Shown here one piece after another: positions 13,001 to 25,439 of a stretch of 64,000 bases of DNA. The number at the start of each line of letters is the position of its first letter. Position 1 is the first letter of the stretch. The stretch is from Chionis minor. Taxonomy: Eukaryota; Chordata; Aves; Charadriiformes; Chionididae. Both the position numbers and the translations under genes were made by a program. Under the pieces are notes generated by a model. That model saw only the letters and a list, made by a program, of their open reading frames with translations. It was not told the DNA's origin and made no database searches. The stretch lies in the NCBI GenBank assembly GCA_013398295.1, contig VZSF01007709.1:106895-170894 (forward strand), written 5' to 3'.

Positions 13001-16000
13001 GGAGACAGGATGATTAGCTAGTCAGAGTAACTTTGTTCCCTTGGTAGAAGCTAGTGCTCAGATCTCACACAGGGGCTGGTAGTTATTATTGTTCCCTGTC
13101 TGCAGAGGAAAGAAAAGTAAGTCCTTGTACAAACTACCTGTGACAAAGCTTTAGGATAGAGCCCAACTTCTTCTTCTTTCCCATCTCTATCTTGTGCACA
13201 AAAAAAGCAATCTCCTTTCAGTAAAGTTGCGTTGAGAATAGCTCTAAAGCAAATAATCAGAATTATTTCAAAACAAGTAAACCACAAAACTCAGCTAGAT
13301 TTAACTTTCGTGATAGATGCAAACAGCTGAGGAAGAAGGATCTGCTGAAGAAGAGTTTATGTCTGGAGAAGCTTCCTTAAAGAAGGAAGTTTAAAGTCTT
13401 CAAATAAGGTACATAAAATTCAACCAACTTTTTTTTTTTGTTTACCCATCAAAGCTATCAGAAAATTAAGTTACATTTTACAAATGCTCATGGTTTCCTT
13501 CAATCCCAGACTCTTACAACAACCTTGTCTAGCTCAGTGATGCTTAAAATTATGTTACCTACTTTTAAAACAAATACTGAAGAAATGGGGCTGGATGAGG
13601 ACTCCTGGATGACTGAGTCCCATTGGTAGGTATCCATGATATCAAACAATCCTTTTTTACAGCTTTTACTCACTATTCTTTTGCAGCCATATGCTTCTCA
13701 GTTCATGAATGTGTTATTCTTTTCTATCTCTATGAAATGTTTTTGGAGTACAACTCCAGTACAAGATATTATCTGTCATAATGGTGATAATGGGATTAAT
13801 GTCAATGTGCTCTGGCTAGTAACGGAGGGACTTCAGCATAGAAGAAGTTAGGACTCCCTGGTTGGGAAATAAATGGATCTTGAAACAACGAATATTATTG
13901 CTTTTAAGGTATGGGGCAACCACAATGAGAGCTGGACCTGGGGGTAAGTTGAAGGAACATGCATTACCACCAGTCACCTCTCACCAGGACTTCACTTAAA
14001 GGAGTGGAGGTAGAAACTTGTCCCCCACAACCAGGGGTGGCATTCTTAACTCCCTTCTCATCCACTTTTTAAAATTGAAATTATGGTAATTATACTGGGG
14101 TTTTTTGGGAAGTATTATACTTTCATTTTAAAAGTGTTTGTTAACCTCTGATGAACCCCAAAGTTTATACCAAGTAGACTCTCCATTCATCTGTCATAGT
14201 ATGTCTTTGCTACATCTCTTCCAGTTTGAACTTACTCTTTCCAGAAGGTGAATAATCAAAGCAGTCCAGGCTATTACAGACAAACATTTACTTCCCTTTT
14301 GTACAATGGCATTGACAGTCTTCTGTCTTTATTGAGGAATACACAACACATGTACCTAAGGAATGCTTTTTTTTTTTCATGGCCACATCAACTTTGCGGC
14401 TCATAGTTCCCTCAAATGAAATTAATCTCACATGGATATATGACAGAGTAGTCAACCTGGGGTTCCTTTATAGTTGATTTAGAGAAACAGGCACTAAGGA
14501 ATCACTAATCTTGCCAAATATCTATTTCAGGATGAAATGGACTATGCCATAAAAGCACTGCCTATTTCTCCCAGTTGACTGTAATGGCATACATCTGTCT
14601 TTGGTCAAATGAGTTTCTTCCCTTGCAATCAGTGAATAAGTCCTTCCCATCTCTGTCATACCTAACCAATAAGCAGTTGGAAAAATTCTCTTTATATATC
14701 TTGAGTCTGTGATTAAATTTAATCTGATTTTTTTCTTCAGTTCTCAATGTCACCTCATTTTCCCTTTGTGATATCCCAATTCATCCTCTTTGAATATATC
14801 CCAGAAATTTATGTTAAAAACAGACCTTGTCCACAGTCAGTTATTTCCAGAGCCATGTCAAAAATGAAGTTGTTAAATAAGATCCTTCCAAATTGACCCT
14901 TGAAAAAGCTAAGAATAACCTAAAAAAAGGGTTTCATATTTAGACAACCTAATTAATTAGTTAGTTAATTAAGTAAATAAGAAATCACATGCAAGCAATT
15001 TCAATTAGATAGTTACCTTTACTTCTGCCAGTTTTCGCAATCATTTATGTTCCTTCTGCCAGTCATCTTTACTGCTGTTTCAGTCAGTAACTTTCATTAT
15101 TTCTCATATTACTTACCCTTGAAAGGGAAATAAAGGATGTGCATTTCACAAACCCTCTCTTTGACTTGCTATTCAAATACCCCTATTTTCCATGTTCTGG
15201 TCAGTGAGACTGGATTCATTTGATTCTATGTTGACATAAATGGTGCAGAAGTCTGGACCAGAGATTATCACTGTCAGCTTCTTGCCCAGCCGGTAGAGAG
15301 AAATAGGTATTTCTTAATTTCTCTTTAAAAGTTGCCACATTTTTAAGTGTAGGTGAGAGTCATTGCAAAGAGTGACTTGACTAAAGCTTTCCTGTGTCTG
15401 TCTGTTCATTTTTAAGTTTATCAGGTAGCTGCACAATAATAGAGGATGGAAGTTGGAATTCCCCATCAGAAATCTAGGCCAAAGCCTCTGTCTTATTTCC
15501 AACATAGTCATAGATTGACCTTCGAAAAATAAAAGCTGCAATTAAATCCAGTGACAAAACAAATTCAAAAACTTTATATCCAGAGATATATATCCAGGAA
15601 GATTATGCTGACACTAGCTGTTTGAAAATTATCTTCCAAAATGTGTAACTTTTTAACAAAAATAATTTTTTGCAGCCTTTTCAGAAAATTATGTTTCGCG
15701 TAGTTTTGTCACCACATGCCTCTTTATGTACTATTTCCTTTTTCAAAAAAGAAATTCACCGTGCATTGATTACATAATCATCTACCACAGCCTAAAAGAA
15801 ATAAGAAAAGAAGCATAATACACACAAAGAATAATTCTCAGCTTCATGAGACTTGTTTTCATCTTGGCAATGATCTCAGAAATAAATGTTGCAGTTTTCA
15901 AAAATTATATTTTCTGGAGGTCAAAAAAATTTTAGGAAATTTAAACTTTCATGGAGAAGAAAAAAACACTGAAAAACATCCGTATTGGAATGAAAGTAAA

Positions 16001-17708
16001 TTCATAGAGCAAACCAACTGGAAATCCCAGTTTTGCCCAATTTCAGTTGAGACATATGAGCCAACACCATTTTTAGTGTATAAAGATATAAATCCTAACA
16101 TTTGGGACCTTATATTTAGGTATCATTGGAAAGTATAGCTGTGTGCTATATCCTTACACATCCCAGCGGCAATAGATTGAGAAAGACTTGTTTGGTCCTG
16201 TTGAAGTCATGGCATGTTTAATGAAATGTCCCTTAGTCAGTAAAACACCTAAGTTTGAACTCACCTACCCTTAAACAAAAGATTATTTCATAAGTCTTGA
16301 CTAAGTGTATTAGCTTTCTGCTTTATTAGAAACAACATGCTCAATATTTTGCAAAACTGAACTCTGAATCAATGACAAAATCTTCCATTTCATTTTTTTT
16401 TCTTGAATTTCTTTTACAAGGAAAAACTAGGATCAATATTGTTTAACTTATGCTTGATTAGACGGTACCTAAAAATCATATAGAGGAGTTACACAGTTAA
16501 TGTGTAGCAAACCTTTCCATTATTTACTGAAAAAAAAAAAGTTGATTAAGTTGTGGTACTAATTCCTGCATACTATTGTTTGCTAGTGTTTCTTACATCC
16601 GAAAATGATAAAGGGTAACCATAAACTACAATGCATTTTGAAACAAAAATTAAAAAATTGTCCTGCTTCTCCAGGAGTATTTGCTGTCAGATTAGCTGAT
16701 GCTGTTCTCTTGGACTTGATTCTTTTCTTTAATGCTGAAAGTACGCTATTGAGAAAATGGGCAAAGATCTCAAAAATAACAAGTCTGAATATCACTGCTA
16801 TGTAAGTCCAAAGGTACAGAATACGAAGAGCCATTTCAACTGGTCTGAATCATGTTCATGAGTTCCTCTGATTTATCCTTCCATTGGCCCTTCTAGGAAA
16901 GTACCTTTTTTTTCCTCTTGCCCCCTGTCTCCTATATTTCATTTCATGTGTCTATCGAGGCTATGAAAGATAAAGCTATCTGCTTTCTCCTGTAGTAAAG
17001 AACTATATGGAATCAGTTCACCTGTCTGTCACTCCTCATTAAATTCTTACCCTCTTCATTCACATTCTGATCTTTGCAAATGAACATTTGCTTAATAAAT
17101 GTTCCCAAGACTAACAGTGCAGAGTGAAAATCCCACACAGCAGTAAATTATTAACTCAGTCACAGGGGGAGTGCCATATATGACTTTTCAGAATGAGTTA
17201 TTATGTGGATCATCATGTAATTATGAATTTTTCAAGCCATGATAGAGGAAAATTGAATATTTAATATTTTATGGACATATTCTGCACTGAGGACATCTTT
17301 CAAAATTTTATGATAATTTTTGGAGTGAGCAAAGAGCAGAACAAAAGTTACAAAATAATTACAAAGTGGAATATTTAATCACCATGGACATTGTTGGCGA
17401 TTTCTCAAATTGCATGATATAATCAAGGTCGTGAACTTTTAATCACAATGTATTCAAACGGAAAAAATATGTGCATTAAAATTAATCTACAAGTATGTTT
17501 TGATTGTTTAAGAAATGAGAATATGAGGCTTCATACTTTATTGTACGGTAGGCAGAATGATGTAAATATTCACGGCAGGACCACGGGCTGTCAAATGCTC
17601 CTGAGTAGTCATGGATTGCCCCTACATGGGGTATTTATAAATACAGAAACAGGAACATAAACCTATGCTGTTTGCTCTACAAAAGCTTCCTGCGAGCACG
17701 GAACATGA
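10041..17708. other. Unique AT-rich sequence
   Basis: No gene or recognisable interspersed repeat found. Two overlapping opposite-strand open frames at 16583-16834 have no recognisable domains. The stretch 17100-17460 (aaattattaactcag, catgtaattatgaattt) is AT-rich with homeodomain-like ATTA words and might be conserved, but that needs alignment. Confidence 0.45.
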
Positions 17709-17909
17709 GGGGGAGCAGTGCAGGTGCCTAAGCGTAGTCGTTCAGCACAATTTTCAACATCCTGGGGTATTCACCGCATCCGCACGAGACTGGCAGAGAC
17801 AACACAAGATCTGTGGGAGACCAGGGCCCTTCTAAAGCAGCAGCTGGATGCCAGGCAGGATATCCTCTGGCATTTAAATGATATTAGACACCTACGTTTA
17901 GGCTTTTGA
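17709..17909 (+). other. Unrecognised CpG-rich open frame, possible exon
   Basis: A stop-free plus frame opens after a TGA at 17706 and ends at a TGA at 17907-17909, 66 codons in all. Without an ATG at its start it would have to be an internal or terminal exon, entered through an AG near 17715-17722. The encoded segment is hydrophilic: a basic head (PKRSRS), then an Arg/Gln/Leu-rich stretch (RIRTRLAETTQDLW, ALLKQQLDARQDILWHLNDI) with heptad-like hydrophobic spacing that suggests a short amphipathic or coiled-coil helix. It holds six CpG in about 190 bp, well above its surroundings, which could reflect coding constraint. I do not recognise the protein. The upstream polypyrimidine tract is poor. 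It could be a terminal exon, a relic of a domesticated gene, or chance. Confidence 0.25.
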
Positions 17910-18211
17910 ATCACTTTCTGAAGCTGAAACTGAGGTGTTTCAAAATGGCACTAAATTCTCACATATGGGCAACGGACTCGAGCTGTGAACTTTGGAAAGC
18001 AAGAATCGCTAACCGGAGGAAAATATTTACTTTTTGTTCTGATAAACAAGAATTTGAACAGAAGAAAAAATATTTCTAAGGTTATGTTTTGAGGGGATTT
18101 TTATCAAGCACCTGATAGTAAGCCAAATCAGATACTGGTTTTGGCACTTTGATAACCAACTTAGCACTAATCGACGGTAAAAAAACCAAGTAGTGTTCTT
18201 TTCCTTAGCAG

Positions 18212-18249
18212 TCAGTTACACCTTACCAGGAAACCAGATGAAAACCAAG
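18212..18249 (+). other. Candidate short exon (38 nt)
   Basis: A pyrimidine-rich acceptor (gttcttttccttagcag) ends at 18211 and a strong donor context (AAG|GTAAGG) starts at 18250. The enclosed 38 nt is open in two of three frames. It is the first of three splice-bounded segments on this strand within 1.1 kb. This rests on splice-motif inspection only. Confidence 0.2.
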
Positions 18250-18481
18250 GTAAGGGAAGTATGAAAGCTTGAGAAGTCCATAGAGCAAAACAAAGTATAT
18301 ATAGTACGTACATATTATCCAGAACTACTTGTCAGCTCACGTATATTTACAAACTTCTCAATTCTATTTATTTTCATTTATTTGTTTAAATGATTTACTC
18401 CATGCTCATTACTAAAAAGTATCTTTATGCCACACATAAAATAATTCATAGTTAAAATATAAATTTTGTCCACCATTCCAG

Positions 18482-18519
18482 GTTCCGAGGCACCAGCCTG
18501 ACTTTGCTTGCCCAGAAAG
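18482..18519 (+). other. Candidate short exon (38 nt)
   Basis: The acceptor is ccaccattccag ending at 18481; the donor AAAG|GTAAGTG at 18520 is near the vertebrate consensus. The segment has one CpG and is open in two frames. It is as long as the candidate at 18212. Confidence 0.2.
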
Positions 18520-19046
18520 GTAAGTGATGGAAATTAAAAGGTTTAGACCAGAATGAACCTACATTGGCAAGGTGCTCAAGTCTCAGTCACGAAGGGCATT
18601 CTAAGAAAACATAGCAGAGAAGGGGACCAGTAGGTACCATCCAGATGCTGAGAGGGTCCAAGCCACCCAAAAATTGAGAAGAAATATTGATTCATACTGC
18701 CTGCTTCCAGACAAAACTGCTTTACGCCCTTGCAAAGTGACTGGATGCAGGTCCTGTAACGTGCTGGGATGAGTAGGGCTACTGAAAAAATTTAGTGAAG
18801 TATATCGTCTTGTTTTAATAACATTGTATAAATCTCTTTTGCATTGTATATAAACCTGTATGTACATTTATATAGACTGTAATACATAATTTTCAATATG
18901 ACATTTTACTGAGCATCTACCTGACCACTGTCCTTACTCCAAGGACAGCTCTCAACACCAATCAGAATGAGGCACTTGTGAAATTTGAATCACCTTTTGA
19001 TTTTGGAAACAAAGTTATAAGGTGTCTAGGTGAAAAAGAAAACATT

Positions 19047-19094
19047 TTTCTTTTAAGGTTTTACAAATCCTTTCTTTTAAGGATTTACAAATAA
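19047..19094. repeat. Two-copy 24-bp tandem duplication
   Basis: The unit tttcttttaagg followed by a (t/a)tttacaa block occurs at 19047-19070 and again at 19071-19094 with a few differences. Confidence 0.75.
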
Positions 19095-19192
19095 ATCTAG
19101 ACTTTATAAAATGCTAGGAGCCAAGTATTGAATGTCAAGTGTGTGATTACAGTATACAATAACATGAATGATATTTCTTCTTCTCTTTGCAG

Positions 19193-19263
19193 GAACATAA
19201 TTGATAAATGACCTAGCTCAAATCATATGATGATGTCAATAATGAATATCAATTAAATTCCAG
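19193..19263 (+). other. Candidate non-coding exon (71 nt)
   Basis: A strong acceptor (ttcttcttctctttgcag) ends at 19192 and the donor CCAG|GTAATT begins at 19264. All three frames of the 71 nt contain stops, so it could only be a non-coding exon or UTR. It follows the two 38-nt candidates in the same orientation. Confidence 0.22.
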
Positions 19264-22200
19264 GTAATTATAGTCTTTCTACTTGTATTTGAAACACTGG
19301 CAATTTCAAATATGGACAATACCTTTTTTTGTTTCCAGTTTCAATTATGTGTTTGGGTTACTATATGCTGTTAAATAATTGCTCTCTCCAAAAGTGACTA
19401 TCAAAGACAAATCAAGTGTATGTAGGGCTTGGGAATGAATGGCATGTAGAAATGTGATTACTATTAACATTTTGAAATAGTATATGTTTGCTTAATGTTC
19501 ACCAAAGAAACTTTTTCATATCTTTGCTCATGAAAATAACTAACTGGTATTAGCGCCAGAAAAACACGTCATCTATGTCTGCTAGCCAGTGTAGGATTTT
19601 CACACCTGTTTCAGTGACAAGAAGGAATGTTTATCTTCATACAGATGTACAAAACAAACATCTTGGCACTCATCTCTGCGATATCTTTGCAGAAGTGGAG
19701 TTTCAGGCTTTCTCACTGTCAGTAACCTCTGTCCCTGACAGCTCATGGCATGGACATTTGGTAGGTCCCAGTGACAAGAAAAGCCCATCCTGCCCCATGC
19801 ACAAATGTCACCAAGCCACCTCTGCCCCTTCAGTACCACTCCAGGGACTTTTGCACTCTAATGAACATTTCTAGCTACAACAGCAGAACAGCCAAACACA
19901 GACGAATGGCCAGGTGGATTTCCTTGCTTGCCTAGGCACCTCGATGATTCTATGCAGCAAGCAACCACACTGTACTTTTCAGGATGCCTCCCGTGATAAA
20001 TCCTCTGCAGTCTGTTCAGGAATGGAGATTCCATGAACTTGATAAGTGTGAATCAGCTCATATTGAAATCAAAGGCAAAAATTCTACTGGAGATGTAAAG
20101 CACCAGCACTGGTTCCCTGAGCCAGTCTCAGATCATCAAAGAAAATGGTCTATACTAAGTTAAAGAGCAGTGGAGAATAGAATACTACGTATACCATACA
20201 GAATACTGCAGAAAACTGATATTTTAAGTGAGGGAGAGGCTGACTGGGAATCACTTACTAACAAAGAGATGCGGGTGTCCTATTTTTGGAAAGGCACAAA
20301 ACCCAAAAGCTTTATTTTTAATATTAAACAACACTGCTCGCAGTCACAATGAATGAAAAAATGTCCTGACTGACAAAGGACATGCACAATACCCTCCCCC
20401 TACATTAGTGTTTTCTTTGAATAGTAAACAAAAGCCATATTTAGCACTTGCATAGCACTTTATATGCTCAAAGGACCTCACTAACCATTACTGGCATATC
20501 TAGATGCTTCTTATATGCAAATGAATGCAGATATGAGAGTAGGCATTAGGAGGCAGGATATTAGAATACACTAGCAGACGGACAATAGAAAACAGCTGGT
20601 TTGACTGCCTGTGGAGGATCTGAGTAGGGAGTAGTGGATAGCACAGTTCACTGCTCAGAATTATGGAAAGAATTGTGCTGATTGCCGTCATGGTTTAGAA
20701 ACTCATCACTTAATTAACAATATAAATATTTTAAAAATTAACATTTTATAAAACCACAATAAGAGGTTCCATTGTGAGAATGGGAAAGGATTAATTCACA
20801 GTTGGCTGGACCGATGGCACCCAGCCTTCATTCTCTTGCCTTACAACAACACACTCGGCGAGAATTAATACAACACAATTCATGCCCTGTCATGTCTCAT
20901 TACTTAATTATGAAATGTCTGTAGTACTTTGGACATTACTGAACCTGTTTGATTGGCTGTGACTGATGTCATACTCACTTTAATACTAGCCAGTACATGC
21001 ATGGATAGGCCTGTCCCCCTCCTTGCCACTTTCCTTCTTTCTATTCATGAATTTTATTTCATAACACTAATAATATACTCCAGGCAGTGCATTTCTAGGG
21101 AATTATTGCATTTCTCAAGTGGGTAAAGTCATTTGGCCTTTCAGCCTTATGCCTTGCAACACCTTCCTAGGCACATTATAATTGCCCGGAAATACATTAT
21201 ATCTTGTGTATTATAATTCTTACATGCCACAGTTTCTTTTTCACTCGACCAGACCAAATAGACCTCAACAGGAAAAGAGAAGTTGTCAGGTGCATTTTTT
21301 TCAAATGAGTCGCTTAGATAAATTTGCAAGGCTTGGAGTGTCTCATGCACATATAATTTAAATGCATTAATTTACAAATATTAATCATTTAACATCCTGT
21401 ATAAAATATAATGGCCACATTCTCATGTCCCTTGACAATTCCAGAGCACTGTCTCCTGTGTTTCTAAGGTGGTAGCAGCACAAGATGACACACTTAATTT
21501 AATAAGAGTGCAGAGCCACATACAATGATATAATAGAACGGTTAGATATTTTTAAGTGAGGTGTTGCAGTAAATGATTATGAAAGCTTAAAAGGAGTCAT
21601 TCTTGTAGAGCGATCTTTGAGTCTAATGACTGAAGAAAGTGCAAGGCATTCTGCTCAGTTTATGGTAAACTACTGAACTCAAAACTTACTTTAAGTAGGA
21701 AAATTATTTAGGCATCAAAAATATCCTCAGATTTAAAGAGGAAAAATTCTTACAAGGTATTTCTAGTCCCTCCAACACAGAAGTTTAACATACACACTTA
21801 CAGATAAGCAGAGTTGAGCTGAAATTGGAGTCTGCTTCACCTCTTCTGAGTTACTAGGGTTCACTTTTGAAGTTATGATTCAACCTGCCATGAATACTTT
21901 GTACTCCTATAGTCATTTCCAACCAAATATCTATAATAACTCAGTGAGATTTAATGAATCAAGCCTTCTGGCAAAGTCCAAAAGGAAGGTCAATTTAGTA
22001 GAAACTAAATTATAGTGGTTTGCTAAGTTAGCACTTTTTATACCTGTAATTATAAAATGGGAAACCACTCTCCTACCAGAGTCAAATATTCTTCCAATAG
22101 TTCCATCTTTACTTTTTGCTTCCTCTGGAGATGACCACCTGAACTAGGGCTGCCCAAGACTTAACCACAGTAAACACAAGGTTGGAGGATGACTGGGTAG

Positions 22201-24668
22201 TTAAACACAAGACTGTGCCCTAGTGTATTTCAGATCTGCCCCCATCCTAGCCTGGACCTCCCATGTCTGCTACAGCCATACTTCAGATGTGAAACAGTAC
22301 TGCACACAGCGTCTCCTCTGAAACAGACAGCTAGAGGTGGTGACTTCCTCTCTATTTAAATGAGCTGAAAAACGAAATGAAGGCCACTGCCAAAAATACA
22401 CTTGTTTCAGCAGCTGGAAAGTGCACACATTTGTGCCATCTATGGCAAAGGGCTGTTAAAGATCTGAAGAGAGTGTTCTTAAAATAACTGGGGCAAGAAC
22501 AAGCTAAAGATTTTAATTTTGCATAATGTGTAATGTAAAGTTTATAAATAAAGAACAAATTGGAGTTTCCCATGGTTCTCTTCTTCAGTTTTGGTCTACC
22601 TGCTGTAAACCGACATGGTCCTGGAGAAAACAAGGTGTAAGGCTGACCAAGTTTACAGCTCTGCTTCATGGAAAATCAAGCAAAGGGAGGTGAACTAGAA
22701 GAGGTAACTAGGATATATTTTATGAGAAAGAGTTTTTCTTCAGAGTGAATACTTAAGACCTATTAAAAATGTCAGTGAGTTGAAGGTAGAGATGAAGATG
22801 TGTCCAAACCACTTTCTCAAATCCAACATGTCTCTTAAAAGAGGGAAAATTCAAAAAGGAGGCCAGCACTAAATTCCAGAATAATTGTGGACCTAGAAAG
22901 TGTGATATTTCCCATCATCCGTGAGCTCTAACCCAGCAGATTCTTCTGCAGGTAATGATTTCAAACCCATTTATCAGAAAAACAGAAAGTCTTAGTCCTT
23001 GGTCTAAGTGTCTTTTCCTCTTGTAGGTATTATCTTTGAATCAGATACCTGAATACCTTGATATCCTTTGGGACCAGCTCCTGAGTGATTGGAGCATTAA
23101 CTGCACTCCATTAAGTTCCCCCCATCTCTGCCCGAGGGACAGTAAACCATGCCTCCTACCTGCATGAAGAATGTCTTCATCAGCAAACAACAGTTATTCT
23201 GAGGCTGGAAGCTCTCGGTCTTCTTGTTAAGCTGTTTCACTTTGTATAAAACAAACACTCGTTCACACAGAAAGGGAACCAGTACTGCCTTCTACCCGAG
23301 TTTCCTAAACACTTGTCTACACATCCATCTTCCTCTGCTTTCTGACACAACAACATCCTCTGCAACAGGACAGCCTGCGTCCTAGAGGACTATCCTAATG
23401 GCGAAGCTATGAGGGGAAAAGATTGAAAACATTCCTCCTCCTGTATGTGTCTGTGGAGGGGGCAGAGGCTTAGCTGGCTATTCCCGCACTTCATGCAAGC
23501 AAGCACTTTTTAGGACTCCCAGAAGGGCCTAAATAAGAGGCTGAAAGAAGGAGACCAATACAGCATGACAGTGCCAAGATTTAGGCAGATGTACACATCC
23601 AACTACAGAAATTTAAGTTTTCTGTGCTCTTAGGATGAAGCTTGAGTGTCATTGTTGCCAGTGTCTTCCCACTTGAAAAGTACTTTGTTTTCCCTTGAGA
23701 ATGTGACCCTTAATGTACAGCGTATTAAACTGTAAAGCATCTTGGGAGGTATTGGGATTGATGTCAGGTAGGTAACAAATACTGGCTCACCATTCAATGT
23801 TGCATACATACATGCCTGGAATTTAACAGGTACTCGGCATCAGTCACGCTCCGTCACGGACATGCAGGTAACTCCTCATTACAATTGCACAGTACTTTGC
23901 TTTAGGATCATTTTACTATTTTCCTTAAATTAATCAAACAGGCTTCGAACAAGGTTACGATGGATATCTGGTTTCAAGTAGAAGGGATTTCTAAAAATTA
24001 CTCTCAATTAAACCCTGGAAACCTACCTATTGGTGATAAGAAGAAAAAAATCAGATATTGGGTCATAGTGGATTATTTTGCCAGTAGTGAAGAAAGATCT
24101 GACAAATGAAGATAACTATTTTAAATATCCAGAACCATCTGTAACCTTGCCAACCTTCTAGAGTACACATTCCTTCTCTCTCTTTTGAAGTGTTATACTT
24201 ACCACTCTTTGCTCTTATTATCACAGTAGTGGTCTTTCACCTGAGAAAACAACAGTGTGTCATCAGTGACTGATCACACAGCAGCATGAATAAACGATGA
24301 CAAAAACAGAGATGAGTATAGCTTGTGAAATACTGATGAAATTACAATTGCTTCCAATAGCTTTTAAAGATTCATTACTAGGGGTTTTGTAAAATTACAA
24401 ACTGTTTTTAAACCAGTTGAGTAAAAGGCAATGATCAAACATAGTTTATCAAATTAATTTTACGACAAAAATTTATTAATAGTTATAAACATCCATAAGA
24501 AACTGGAACTCAAGGACTGAATAAGTACTTTGAGCTGATATTGGTACTACTAAATGCAAGTGTAAAGTTAAACAGCTTAATGAATAGAATTAGATTGCAA
24601 AAATTATGATATTTTATATCATACATGATAATTTAAATTATGGATTACCTCCATACTTTGTTTTTCAG
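19264..24668. other. Unique sequence, one enhancer-like stretch
   Basis: No gene is supported. The stretch 20690-20990 has closely spaced homeodomain-type words (cttaattaac, ggattaattcac, cttaattatg) and few simple repeats; it is listed separately. A weak donor and acceptor near 22952 and 23027 face each other across about 75 bp but are not otherwise supported. Confidence 0.4.
20690..20990. promoter_or_regulatory. Possible conserved non-coding element
   Basis: AT-rich but not simple-sequence DNA with several TAATTA-type homeodomain cores, an isolated CpG pair (actcggcgagaatt) and no repeat signature. Vertebrate developmental enhancers often look like this. Nothing here proves conservation. 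Confidence 0.2.
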
Positions 24669-24821
24669 GATGAGATTATGCAGCTATTTTTTCAGCAGGG
24701 AGTAAAACTTTCAGTAGGTTGTGAATTTGAAGATATTCTCATCTTAATCATGACATCATTTACTTTGTTCAGAAGGACCCAAGTGACGTTAAACAATTAC
24801 ATAAATAAGGAATACTGCCAT
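24669..24821 (+). other. Candidate in-frame exon (153 nt)
   Basis: An acceptor (actttgtttttcag) ends at 24668 and a donor with a near-perfect intronic side (CAT|GTAAGTAT) starts at 24822. The enclosed 153 nt is exactly 51 codons and is open in phase 0, giving a peptide that begins DEIMQLFFQQGVKL and ends YINKEYCH. Composition is not distinctive, no family is recognised, and the same frame stays open on both sides (24606-24836), which weakens the case. Confidence 0.2.
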
Positions 24822-25293
24822 GTAAGTATTAAAATGTGATAGGTGTTCTTGTTCTGCAATGATAGTAGAGCTGTGAGTGATATGAATGGATAGGGAATAC
24901 AATCTACTTCTGCTGGAGACATTTACTTTCACTGTTAGCACATACATTTGCACTAGCAACATAGTTTATGTTTACCAGAAGAGCTGTCATTCAACTGACA
25001 GATGGCTCCAGTGGCTGAACATAAAGCAGCTCACTGAAATTGTTCAGTGATTCCCAAACTACTTTAACAATGTATTCCAAATTCCCATCATTTAATGTGA
25101 AACTATAATTTATTTATTGATGTCACTTCTTATATAGCCCCTATCACTCCAATCTGAGTACCTCCCAGTATTATAAAGCATATAGAGAAGATAAATTATT
25201 TCTCCCTCTCCCTGTTATTTCCAGTCAACAAACATTTTAGAATTATTTTATTTTACCATTTATCTATATCTCTGTCTATTTGGAGAAGAATAA

Positions 25294-25439
25294 ATCCCAC
25301 TTCTCCATCATTACTTTTACCATGTGTGAGCACACACACATATATATAAAAAATATAAATATACTTTTTATATGTACATATATCATGTGTATACCACATA
25401 CACATATAAATGGTAAAAGTTGCAATGGAGAAGTGAGAT
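25294..25439. repeat. Long imperfect inverted repeat (hairpin)
   Basis: The left arm 25294-25323 (atcccacttctccatc...ttttaccat) and right arm 25410-25439 (atggtaaaagttgc...agtgagat) are inverted copies matching at about 25 of 30 positions. The similarity may extend outward some 12 bp through GAAGAA-rich flanks. The 86-bp spacer is alternating CA/TA/TG sequence, itself partly self-complementary. The result is a stem-loop or cruciform candidate that gives nearly the same peptide on both strands. It could be a small MITE-like element, a local inverted duplication, or a precursor-like hairpin. Confidence 0.75.

Noticed and set aside
16583..16834. An 83-codon hydrophobic minus frame with a fair Kozak context
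   Set aside because: The opposite strand is also open for 66 codons across the same bases, no domain is recognised, and nothing suggests a promoter.
22952..23027. Donor-like CTGCAG|GTAATG and acceptor cttttcctcttgtag about 75 bp apart
   Set aside because: An intron this short without any flanking coding or transcript signal is most likely a chance pairing.
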